64,000 nucleotides of DNA, taken from contig JAJACK010000001.1 in assembly GCA_022601535.1 (NCBI GenBank), positions 374,502 through 438,501 on the forward strand, given 5' to 3'. Below are positions 53,300-63,717 of this stretch, one piece after another. Below the pieces are notes generated by a model. It did no database searches and was not told the origin of the DNA. It saw nothing but the letters and a program-made list of their open reading frames with translations. The number at the start of each line of letters is the position of its first letter. Positions within the stretch are counted from its first letter, which is position 1. The position numbers were made by a program, and so were the translations under genes. The DNA is from Chlamydiales bacterium (lineage in GTDB: Bacteria > Chlamydiota > Chlamydiia > Chlamydiales > JAAKFR01).

Positions 53300-54318
53300 A
53301 AGAAGGTTCTATCTATCTTATTACACATTATGCTCTTAATCATGACAAAAACCGTTATGACTGGGTTGAACCAATCGACCCCCGGTTTTTAAACAGCAAA
53401 AATAACTATACCTACTATCTCATAGATAACGAAATCCCTGAATCTTTGAAGGGTAAAAATTGCATCCTTGAAAATTCCTTTGACCCCTTGGTAAAAAAAG
53501 GGGGGAAACACCACCTTTCTGAATGGTCTACTTTTTTAGCTGAGCGAAAATACCGCTTTGCAACCTATCCGATGTTTATCATCTCGTCCCGCTTTTATGA
53601 AAAAAACAGATTCCTTCAAAAAAGTCTCGACAAGCTTTGGGAGCCCCTCTTTCAAGGGCTTGATCAATTTGGATACGCCATGCTCTCTTCATACGACCGC
53701 CCCCTCCGATGGATGTATCCGAAATATAAAGACACACACCCAAAGTACCAAAAAAGGTTTGCTTTTTACCCCCTTAAGAGAAAATCATTTGAACTTATCG
53801 AGCAACTCTATGGGATCAATATAGAGAAAGATTTTCCCCATTACACCGATTTTTGTTGCGACTACTTTGGATTTAAATCGTACGAACATTTTGCAAAATA
53901 CCTCGATTTTTATACCCCTATTATCGACCATTTCCTGACCAAAGATTTCGAATTAAAAGTCGATCTAAATGACTATTTTTATGTTGGTTGCTCAGACCAT
54001 CGAACTGAAAAGCCAATCACTTATATTTTAGAGTGTTTTTCTCACCTTTTCTTCGCCCTTGAAAAGCAATCTTTCTTTGCCTGCCACCATACAGGACTCT
54101 TTGAAATACAAACCTTTGAAAAGAAAAAAATCCCGATAGAGCGGTTTACTGTCCCTTTTTTAAAGCGGTGTATCAGACGATTTAATTGGATGAGACAATG
54201 GATCAGTTTGCAATCTGCATGGCCTCAGCCATTACAAAGGATTGCCCTTCTTCCCTTTCAGCTCTTTCGAATACTCATTAAAAAGACCAAAATCCGTTCT
54301 CTACTTCCGACAGAATGA
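53296..54318 (+). CDS. Unknown-function glycan-locus protein, paralogue B
   Basis: Protein of 340 residues, related over most of its length to the one at 48822-49745: EPIDPRFLNSKNNYTYYLID (about 24-43), GKHHLSEWSTFLAERKYRF, YPMFIISSRFYEKNRFLQKSL, SSYDRPLRWM and SHLFFALEKQSFFACHHTGLF. The N-terminus lacks a signal; the C-terminal 70 residues are basic and rich in Trp, Phe and Arg, as in paralogue A. I do not recognise a named family. It is coupled to the ABC exporter by a 4-base overlap, so a step in glycan assembly or export is likely from context alone. Confidence 0.72.
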   Translation: MKEGSIYLITHYALNHDKNRYDWVEPIDPRFLNSKNNYTYYLIDNEIPESLKGKNCILENSFDPLVKKGGKHHLSEWSTFLAERKYRFATYPMFIISSRFYEKNRFLQKSLDKLWEPLFQGLDQFGYAMLSSYDRPLRWMYPKYKDTHPKYQKRFAFYPLKRKSFELIEQLYGINIEKDFPHYTDFCCDYFGFKSYEHFAKYLDFYTPIIDHFLTKDFELKVDLNDYFYVGCSDHRTEKPITYILECFSHLFFALEKQSFFACHHTGLFEIQTFEKKKIPIERFTVPFLKRCIRRFNWMRQWISLQSAWPQPLQRIALLPFQLFRILIKKTKIRSLLPTE

Positions 54319-54327
54319 GTCAATTAC

Positions 54328-54790
54328 TTATTGCTTCCAACCAAGTCTTTTGAAGAGTCGATCAGGCATCAAAGCCGTCACCTTTGCCCGTTGAGATCTA
54401 GTCATGACTTTTTTCCATTCATCTGTTTGACCCGCCCTAAAATGCATCTCTTCAGAGGGCAGGAGAGCTTTTGAAAACCGCCGTTTATGAAAGTTGTAAA
54501 AATCTAAAACCTGATTAAAAAATTGGACTGGGCCATTTCTTCGAAAGTTGTCAAATGGATTTCTATTTCATTATCATCGCTCTCGATATAATCTAACCAA
54601 TCTTCAATAAAGATGATCGCTTCTTTGTAGTAGTGCTCAATATGCCAATCGATCTTTGCTTGAAAAGATAAAAGGTCGCAATTCTTTGGCAGTCCATAAT
54701 AGTCGTGACACTGACGATCTTTTTGCATGTGATGCAACCAAGAGATCATCGCTTAAGGATTTTCTGCAAATAACCCACATTGAGAGATCA
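54328..54790 (-). pseudogene. Decayed sulfotransferase-like gene (at least two frameshifts)
   Basis: Three overlapping frames on the minus strand carry pieces of one protein. Frame 1 (from about 54790): LSMWVICRKSLSDDL. Frame 2 (54749-54504): MISWLHHMQKDRQCHDYYGL to IEIHLTTFEEMAQ. Frame 3 (about 54525 to the stop at 54328): GPVQFFNQVLDFYNFHKRRF, then LPSEEMHFRAGQTDEW and LMPDRLFKRLGWKQ. The order, TTFEEM followed by a helical dimerisation-like segment and a C-terminal HFRxGxxxEWK, is that of sulfotransferases. The 3' shift would be repaired by one extra G in ATGGCCC near 54525. The PAPS-binding N-terminus is missing. A dead modification gene; the family call is moderate. Confidence 0.6.
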
Positions 54791-54824
54791 AAAAACAATA
54801 AATAGAACTCTTCTCATCCTAAGC

Positions 54825-56597
54825 TCACCTCTTTTTGGCCCAGCAAAATGTGCTCATTTTGCCCATACTATTAATACCTGGAATAGCTTTGAAGGTATTA
54901 CTGATCCGACTCGGGTCGAAGGATACCACATCAAAACCAAATTTATTTAATAACTCTTCTAACTCTTTTCGGCTCCAAGCACTTTGGTGACAAAATTGGA
55001 AGTTCAATTCACTAGAGTAAATTTCTTCTCTCAATGCCTCTGCAATTTGAGAAGGAGTACCCTCTTTAATTAGATGACGTAAAAAATCAATATCAACGAC
55101 TGGTGGACCGAAATAAGCCAAATCCAGCCCAGTTCCTCCTCTTGCCGCAAATGGATTCCCATATGCCTCATTATAAAAAGAGGTAAAAATCATCGCAGCG
55201 CGGTAGTCCAAACAATCCTGAATCCCTTTATTTCCCCATAATGGAGCGACACTTTCAATATTCCACTGCGATGTAAAAAACGACATGTCTCGCCTTTTCC
55301 AACAATCAAGCACCTTTTCATAATCAGGGATTTTAATGACTAAATCCCCTCCCTGTTCAAGAACACGATAGGTCTCTGACAGGACACGATAGACAGTAGG
55401 AATGTTGAGATGTTCTAAATTATGAGAGGTAAAAGCTAGAGGAAGAGACCCATTGTCAAAAGGGAAGCGACAATTGGGAAATAAAATAAACGAATGAGGA
55501 GTTCCAGGCCCTGTGACCTCTTCTAAATTAACCCACTTAGGACATTGCCAGCTGGGCCCTCCTCCAATATTTACCCCCAAAATATTTTCGCCCTCATAGG
55601 AAGAGGGGTGTGTAGAAGAATAAGGTTTACCCCAAGGCAAATGAGGATAACGGGCATTATTCCCTGCACAAAATGGTTCTAGGTCATACTGAATAGAAGG
55701 TATAAGTGTGACTTCGATCGCCAGCCGATTTTCCCCTCTGCCTGTAATACCACGATGTAAAAGCTCTGAATTTTTAAAAAATACCCATGACCCTTCACCC
55801 CCTTCAAGTATCTTATTTCCGTCTGATTCAGCGACTTCAAGAGACCCTTTATCCGCACTCAATCCCTTTGGATAAATCATTATCTTGCAACATGAACGAT
55901 GCATCCCATCTACATGCCAATCTGTTGGTCCATATTCGATTTGACTTGGATAGGTTTCCCACATCCGCACATTGACAACTCTCCATGGAGTTCCTAGACA
56001 ACTTGAAATAACTTTTTTAAGAGAGTCTAAGACAGGAACTAATGCCTCTTTATGCTTATCTTCAAGCATGAGATAGTTATGCAATTCATTGAGTGTTTTT
56101 ACAGCATGATAAGGGATAAATGTAGATGAAAAATCTGGATCTGCATCTTCTGCAGAAAAGGGGATTCCCTTTGCATTTTTACACACCTGAAGCAAGCGTT
56201 GATTCAACTTCTTATCAAGCGTTCCTTGGATATATCCATGGCGAGAAAAGCGTCGATTTTGCTCCATTGGTTCAATGCCGTTAAGACTTAAATACGCTTC
56301 GATAAATTTTGGAAATGTTTCCCATGCAAAGTTTCCCAAGTCACTGGATTGTTCTAAGGATCTGCTTTCAAAGTGGAGATAATCTTCAATTTTTTGTTGC
56401 GCATGACTGTAAACTTTGCAGTCTACTTCATTAGACATTTCAAAAAGAATCCCCTTAAAAGTCTCTACACAACTTTGAAGATCTGTAATCTTATGGATTC
56501 GTTCAATGTCTTGATCTACCCTTCCCTGAAAAGCTGATAGAGGGAGCATTAGAAGTAAAAGATATCCGGCAAAATTTCTACAGAAGGTTAAGTGCAT
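54825..56597 (-). CDS. Exported-looking fusion: 2-oxoglutarate oxygenase + SAM methyltransferase
   Basis: Protein of 590 residues. The N-terminus MHLTFCRNFAGYLLLLMLPL is a signal peptide or signal anchor. Residues about 150-320 contain a jelly-roll Fe(II) site: H-x-D in TDWHVDGMHRSC (about 225-236) and the distal His and Arg in ELLHRGITGRGENRLAIEV (near 283). Residues about 335-590 are a class I methyltransferase: NILGVNIGGGPSWQCPKWVNLE, LPLAFTSHNLEHLNIPTVYRVLSETYRVLEQGGDLVIKIPDYEKV. Residues 30-150 are helical and unrecognised. Hydroxylation followed by methylation in one chain would be an attractive pair, but both cofactors are cytosolic, so location and targets are open. AGGAG seven bases before the ATG lies in a hairpin. 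Confidence 0.72.
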   Translation of the reverse strand: MHLTFCRNFAGYLLLLMLPLSAFQGRVDQDIERIHKITDLQSCVETFKGILFEMSNEVDCKVYSHAQQKIEDYLHFESRSLEQSSDLGNFAWETFPKFIEAYLSLNGIEPMEQNRRFSRHGYIQGTLDKKLNQRLLQVCKNAKGIPFSAEDADPDFSSTFIPYHAVKTLNELHNYLMLEDKHKEALVPVLDSLKKVISSCLGTPWRVVNVRMWETYPSQIEYGPTDWHVDGMHRSCCKIMIYPKGLSADKGSLEVAESDGNKILEGGEGSWVFFKNSELLHRGITGRGENRLAIEVTLIPSIQYDLEPFCAGNNARYPHLPWGKPYSSTHPSSYEGENILGVNIGGGPSWQCPKWVNLEEVTGPGTPHSFILFPNCRFPFDNGSLPLAFTSHNLEHLNIPTVYRVLSETYRVLEQGGDLVIKIPDYEKVLDCWKRRDMSFFTSQWNIESVAPLWGNKGIQDCLDYRAAMIFTSFYNEAYGNPFAARGGTGLDLAYFGPPVVDIDFLRHLIKEGTPSQIAEALREEIYSSELNFQFCHQSAWSRKELEELLNKFGFDVVSFDPSRISNTFKAIPGINSMGKMSTFCWAKKR

Positions 56598-56603
56598 ATT
56601 TGA

Positions 56604-56625
56604 GCTCCTAAATTTTTAAAGGAGC
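56604..56625 (-). promoter_or_regulatory. Hairpin enclosing the ribosome binding site of the oxygenase-methyltransferase gene
   Basis: On the minus strand GCTCCT (56625-56620) and AGGAGC (56609-56604) form a 6-base stem with a 10-base AT-rich loop. The second arm contains AGGAG, the Shine-Dalgarno sequence seven bases from the ATG at 56597, so folding would hide it. This suggests structure-dependent translation. Confidence 0.45.
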
Positions 56626-56731
56626 ACGACCTTAACAATTTTTTAATATTACAAGCTAGACATTTTTTGATTTTAATCCGAAATTTAAGTTAGAGTGCTC
56701 TTTCAAACCTCCATTTACAAAAGGCATCGTT

Positions 56732-57565
56732 ATGCAAATATTTCGCAAAATACTCTTTTTACTCCCCCTCCTCTGCTCCATCCTCTCCGCGAAGCCCAAC
56801 CCAGACCTCATTGAAAAAACAAAACAAGCGAAGCATCAACTTGAAAAAGCATGCTCCTATGCAGGAAATCGCCCTATTGAAAAGCATCGAGCTTTAATTT
56901 CCGCCTACTGGTGCAATCCTGGAGATTTTGTTTTAGATATTGGAGCACACTTAGGAGATTTTTCTCGAATCTATAGCTCTCTTGTTGGAAAGGAAGGCTT
57001 AGTCTTTGCATATGAACCTAATCCATTAGTTTACCCTCATTTAGAACACTTTATGGCGCTATCTTCTATAAAAAATGTGATCACAAAAAAGAGAGCCGTC
57101 TCTGATACTACAGGAGAAATGGTCTCTATGAAAATCAATGCTGACACCTTGAGCTATCAAGGCTCTTCCCTCGAACCCCTACTTTGGAATGACGCTAGAA
57201 TGCCGGGGAATACGACCATTGTAAAGGTAGAGACTGAAAAATTAGATGACCTTCTAGAAGAGAAACACCTCCCCCCCATTCGATTTATCAAAATTGATGT
57301 TGAAGGGCATGAACACGCCGTACTAAGAGGAGCTGAGAAAATTCTGCTCACCCAACGCCCTCTTGTGATCTTTGAATATGGCTATGTTAAGGGGGAGTTT
57401 GAACCCGATACAATTCGTCAAATGGAAGAAATGGGATATGCTTGCTACGATTGTGCAACCGACCAACGGGTTTCTCCAAATTATGAACGTGTCGTGACAG
57501 ACTTGCTCGGAATCCCTAAAGAATTTGAGAAAGAAATCGTCTCGATCTTACCCTATCTATATTAA
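56732..57565 (+). CDS. FkbM-family methyltransferase with N-terminal signal peptide
   Basis: Protein of 277 residues. MQIFRKILFLLPLLCSILSA is a typical signal peptide with cleavage after Ala20 likely. The rest is a FkbM methyltransferase: DFVLDIGAHLGDFSRIYSSL (about 69-88), VFAYEPNPLVYPHLEHF, and RFIKIDVEGHEHAVLRGAEKIL (about 187-208) with the diagnostic D-V-E-G-H. It diverges from the oxygenase-methyltransferase fusion over a 134-base gap, and both begin with secretory signals, unlike the other FkbM proteins of the locus. It may be periplasmic or secreted, which is odd for a SAM enzyme. Confidence 0.83.
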   Translation: MQIFRKILFLLPLLCSILSAKPNPDLIEKTKQAKHQLEKACSYAGNRPIEKHRALISAYWCNPGDFVLDIGAHLGDFSRIYSSLVGKEGLVFAYEPNPLVYPHLEHFMALSSIKNVITKKRAVSDTTGEMVSMKINADTLSYQGSSLEPLLWNDARMPGNTTIVKVETEKLDDLLEEKHLPPIRFIKIDVEGHEHAVLRGAEKILLTQRPLVIFEYGYVKGEFEPDTIRQMEEMGYACYDCATDQRVSPNYERVVTDLLGIPKEFEKEIVSILPYLY

Positions 57566-57575
57566 TCACAAGTTA

Positions 57576-57623
57576 AAGAGAGAAGCTTGAAAATAACTCT
57601 CTTGCTTGGTAGCTTCTCCTCTT
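57576..57623 (+). promoter_or_regulatory. Alternative hairpins in the hddA leader
   Basis: AAGAGAG (57576-57582) can pair perfectly with CTCTCTT (57597-57603). The same bases, extended to AAGAGAGAAGCT (57576-57587), can instead pair with AGCTTCTCCTCTT (57611-57623) with one bulge, which ends at the base before the ATG at 57624. The two folds exclude each other, and no Shine-Dalgarno sequence is visible before the start. Confidence 0.35.
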
Positions 57624-58624
57624 ATGCTTATTATCTCGCGCACTCCTGTTCGTATCTCTTTTTTTGGCGGTGGGACCGATTACCCCTCCTACTTTCTCGA
57701 ACACCAAGGTGCCGTTTTAGGGACAACAATCGATCAATACACCTATATCAGTGTCAAAACATTTGAAAGCTCTTTCTTCGATCACAATATTCGGATCGCC
57801 TACTCGAGAACTGAACTTGTCAAAGCCCTTGATCAAATCCAGCACCCAAGCATCCGTGAAACATTGCGGTTTAGAGAAAAAGAGGGCAATCTCGATATCC
57901 ATATCTTCTCAGATCTCCCCGCTCGTACAGGGCTCGGCTCTTCCTCATCATTCACCGTTGGATTTCTAAATGCTCTATATGCAATCGAAGGAGAGCAAAT
58001 TTCTAAACAACAACTCGCCGAAGAAGCGTGTCACATCGAACAAAATCTAATCAAAGAAAATGTTGGCTCCCAAGATCAATTCCACACAGCATTTGGTGGG
58101 TTCAATCTTATCGAATTCAAACCTTCTGGCAACGAAGTGCGCCCTCTCATTTTGACAAACACGAAAAAACAAATGCTTCAAGATCACCTTCTGGTCTTTT
58201 TTACCGGAATCACCCGCTTTGCAAATGAAGTTGTTAAAGAACAGCTTGAAAACACCAAAAAACGACTCAATGACCACCACCTTCAGCAAATGTATGACCT
58301 TGTTTTCAAAGCAGAACAAATCTTGGTTCATGAGCCAACAGGGTCAATGGCTCAGGGATTTGGAGAGCTCGTTCATGAAAATTGGCTTTTGAAAAAACAG
58401 CTCTCAAATAAAGTGACAAACCCTCAAATCGATATGGCGTATGACGCTGCTTATCGAGCAGGAGCGTATGGAGGAAAATTGTGTGGCGCAGGGAACGGAG
58501 GCTTTTTGGCCCTTTTTGTCCCCCCTGAAAAACACGCTTCTGTAAGAAATGCTTTAAAAGAGCTCCAAGAAGTCTCTTTTAAATTCGAAGATTCTGGAAG
58601 CTCAATCGTGTATATGAAGGATTG

Positions 58625-58625
<1 letters not shown>
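57624..58625 (+). CDS. hddA: GHMP kinase, D-glycero-D-manno-heptose 7-phosphate kinase (HddA-like)
   Basis: Protein of 333 residues; MLIISRTPVRISFFGGGTDYP from the ATG at 57624 is the standard N-terminus of this group (a TTG six codons earlier is unlikely). ATP loop LPARTGLGSSSSFTVGFLNAL (about 93-113) is the GHMP motif, ENVGSQDQFHTAFGGFNLIEF (about 142-162) carries the catalytic Asp, and YGGKLCGAGNGGFLALF (about 275-291) is motif 3. It phosphorylates C1 of heptose 7-phosphate in the GDP-heptose route, with the bisphosphatase GmhB and the guanylyltransferase HddC (next gene). Other sugar kinases of this subfamily cannot be excluded. Confidence 0.85.
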
Positions 58626-61136
<2,511 letters not shown>

Positions 61137-61159
<23 letters not shown>

Positions 61160-62147
61160 CCTCTACAAAATACGGGAGCAAGTGAGTTCCTTTCCACAGA
61201 AATATGACCAAAAAACACTTCTTCAACTTTTAGGCGATGATCACCTACACATTGTCGATGTAGGAGCAACAGGAGGCCCCCATCCCAGATGGCGTCCAAT
61301 TGGCAAAAAATGCCGCTTTACAACCTTTGATCCCGATCCAAGAGCCACCTCTGGTCGCTGGAAAATCGAAAATCACCCTTATGGACTCTGGTCAAAACCT
61401 TGCAAACGGCAACTCAATTTAGCATATTTTCCAGAAGCATCTTCACTCTACCCCTTCCATCCTAACCTCGAAACATTTAGCAACGCTTCATGCCACCGCA
61501 TTGTCGACACAACAACCATTGAGCTAAAAACTCTCGATCAGCTGGTCTCACACTGTGACATTTTAAAGATCGATGCAGAAGGGGCTGAGCTTGAGATCTT
61601 AAAAGGAGGAGAGGCGCTCTTAAAAAATGGATGTTTTGCCATCGACATTGAATTGTCCTTTTTAGAGCGGTATGAAGGAGCTCCTCTTTTCCATGAAATC
61701 GACACCTATCTTCGAAAGCTTGGTTTTCAATTGCACCAGCTCCATCGTGAACATTGGATTCGAAAAAATCGCACTCACTACTGCTATTCAAAACCGCAAC
61801 TCATTTGGGGAAACGCTCTCTACATTCGCCGAAAAGACCTTCTCCCCAAAAAATCCACAAACAAAATTGGAGCCGCCCTTCTCCTCTACCACTACCACGA
61901 TTTAGTAGATGAATTGTGTGATCCTAAAATCGCTGAAAAAGCTTGTACCCCCTCTTTAATCTACTTCATAAAGCTTATCGCAAGCCTTTTTATCGGAGTG
62001 ACAGGGTTTATTCTTTTTTCACCTTCCCCTTCAATCCGGCATAAATTTCGTGAATATTTGAGAGACAGGACACGAGAATTAGGCCATATTTTTCTCAATT
62101 TAAGTAAGTCAGGGCCTTGTAATTGTTCTGTTTATGACCAACCATAG
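61137..62147 (+). CDS. FkbM-like methyltransferase
   Basis: Protein of 336 residues. HIVDVGATGGPHPRWRPIGKK (about 38-58) is SAM motif I in the form found in FkbM relatives, FTTFDPDPRATSGRWK motif II, CDILKIDAEGAELEILKGGEAL (about 140-161) the D-x-E-G block. The last 100 residues add a helical region with one possible membrane helix, YFIKLIASLFIGVTGFILFS (about 278-297). No signal peptide. The start overlaps the divergent glycosyltransferase start by 23 bases; no downstream in-frame ATG would keep motif I comfortably, so the overlap seems real. Its product may O-methylate a sugar at the membrane. Confidence 0.8.
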
Positions 62148-62208
62148 ATAGAAAGTTTTTAACGGGGAACCACTTGAAATTTAAGTTTAATCGGTGTAAC
62201 TTTTTCCT

Positions 62209-63408
62209 ATGCAAAACAAGTGCCGCGTCTGTGGAAACTCCAATCTCTCTTTAGCAATCGATCTTCTAGACCAACCTTGGGGAAACCATTTCCTCAAAGA
62301 AAATGAAGTGAACCAAGAACCTTTCTACCCCCTTCGTGTTGTCTATTGCCAAAGCTGCACCACAGCTCAACTCGATTTCACCGTGAAAAAAGAGGTGATG
62401 TTCTCAGACCATACCTACCTCTCAGGGATCACCCGCTCCCTTTCTGACCACTTTTGGAAGATGGCAAAAGAGGTTGACAAACGGTTCTTTAAAGAAAAGA
62501 AGCGGAAAACAGCTCTAGACATTGGCTCAAATGATGGGACACAATTATCTCACTTTAAAACACTTGGATATGAAGTTCTCGGTGTTGAATCTTCAAAACG
62601 GATCGCCGCTATTGCCAATGGGAAAGGGATTAAAACTCTCCATGCTTTTTTCAATCTTGACCTTGCAAAATCTGTCTCTATCCACTTTGATGTGATCAAT
62701 GCAGCTGGTGTTTTCTTCCACCTAGAAGAGCTTCATTCAGTTTGTAAAGCGATTAAACATCTCTTGAAAGAAGAAGGTGTATTTGTCGTTCAATTTCTCT
62801 ATATGAAATCGATCATGGAAAACTGTGCTTTTGATCAAATTTACCACGAACACCTTCTCTATTATACACTAAAAACCGTTGAAACGTTACTCAACCAACA
62901 TGATCTTGCCCTTTTTGATGCCGATCTCTCATCTATACACGGCGGTTCTATGATTGCTTACGTGGGGCACCCTGGAAAGCGGGAGAAAACCAAACGTTGC
63001 ACCGCTTACCAAGAAGAAGAGGAAAAAACGGGATGCAATACATATCAGGCGTATCTTGATTTTGCAAAAAGAATTGAAACGATGAAGCAAGAGAATCTCA
63101 CCTTTCTTGAGCAGAAAAAACAAGAAGGGAAAACGATCTATGGAATGGGAGCTCCTGTCAAAGGGAACACATTGCTCAACTACTTTGGTGTAGGGAAGAA
63201 CTACCTCGACTGCCTTGTCGAAAAAAATCCCCTTAGAAAAGGGCTCTATAGTCCTGGGCAACACCTTCCTATAGAAATGGAAGATGAGTTAAAGTCTCCT
63301 CCAGATGTTTACTACGTGCTTGCTTGGAACTTTAAAAAAGAGATTTTAAAAAACAACCAACATCTGATCGACCAAGGTGTTGAGTTTTACTTTCCGGTTG
63401 ATCTATGA
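62209..63408 (+). CDS. Sugar C-methyltransferase (zinc-binding, NovU/TylCIII-like)
   Basis: Protein of 399 residues with the three-part architecture of nucleotide-sugar C-methyltransferases. Residues about 5-45 bind zinc (CRVCGNSNLS and YCQSC). The SAM domain has KTALDIGSNDGTQLSHFKTLGY (about 101-122) and GVFFHLEELHSVCKAI. YHEHLLYYTLKTV (about 213-225) contains the conserved His-Glu-His of the active site, and GGSMIAYV follows. The C-terminal domain has IYGMGAPVKGNTLLNYF and CLVEKNPLRKGLYSPG. These enzymes add methyl to carbon 3 of a 4-keto deoxysugar, producing a branched sugar. Preceded by a 61-base gap with no clear promoter; it is the last gene of the glycan locus seen here. Confidence 0.86.
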   Translation: MQNKCRVCGNSNLSLAIDLLDQPWGNHFLKENEVNQEPFYPLRVVYCQSCTTAQLDFTVKKEVMFSDHTYLSGITRSLSDHFWKMAKEVDKRFFKEKKRKTALDIGSNDGTQLSHFKTLGYEVLGVESSKRIAAIANGKGIKTLHAFFNLDLAKSVSIHFDVINAAGVFFHLEELHSVCKAIKHLLKEEGVFVVQFLYMKSIMENCAFDQIYHEHLLYYTLKTVETLLNQHDLALFDADLSSIHGGSMIAYVGHPGKREKTKRCTAYQEEEEKTGCNTYQAYLDFAKRIETMKQENLTFLEQKKQEGKTIYGMGAPVKGNTLLNYFGVGKNYLDCLVEKNPLRKGLYSPGQHLPIEMEDELKSPPDVYYVLAWNFKKEILKNNQHLIDQGVEFYFPVDL

Positions 63409-63472
63409 AAATTTTAGAGCATCTAGGGTTGCTGCATAATCTCTAAATTTCAAAATCTAGAGAGAAGACATC

Positions 63473-63495
63473 GCATTGCACAATTGTGCAATGCG
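63473..63495 (+). repeat. Inverted repeat between convergent genes
   Basis: CGCATTGC (63473-63480) and GCAATGCG (63488-63495) form an 8-base perfect stem after the C-methyltransferase gene and before the end of a convergent small lipoprotein gene. No T-tract follows on either strand, so it may stop polymerase weakly or protect 3' ends from both directions. Confidence 0.5.
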
Positions 63496-63517
63496 ATCCC
63501 CGTCAGTAAAATGGATC

Positions 63518-63664
63518 TTATTCACTAAAATGCATCTTTTGAAACTCTCGTCCTTTCCTTGCGATTTCTTCTGCATAAGGGCCAGGAAAACCTGAGTCCG
63601 ATTCTCTATAGGCACAAGAAGCCAATAATGACAAAAATAGAACCATCCAAACTGTTTTGTTCAT
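63518..63664 (-). CDS. Small lipoprotein (48 residues), unknown function
   Basis: MNKTVWMVLFLSLLASCAYR begins a lipoprotein signal with lipobox LLASC, so Cys17 should be lipidated; the mature part is only about 32 residues and reads AYRESDSGFPGPYAEEIA and then a short basic-acidic helix to the stop at 63518. A good ribosome site (GGAGAG, 6 bases before ATG) supports translation. No family is recognised. It may be an entericidin-like or surface small lipoprotein; that is only a guess from size. Confidence 0.6.
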   Translation of the reverse strand: MNKTVWMVLFLSLLASCAYRESDSGFPGPYAEEIARKGREFQKMHFSE

Positions 63665-63717
63665 AACAATCTCTCCATTTTATTTTTATAAACAAACCCT
63701 AAAAACCACTAAGTGAA

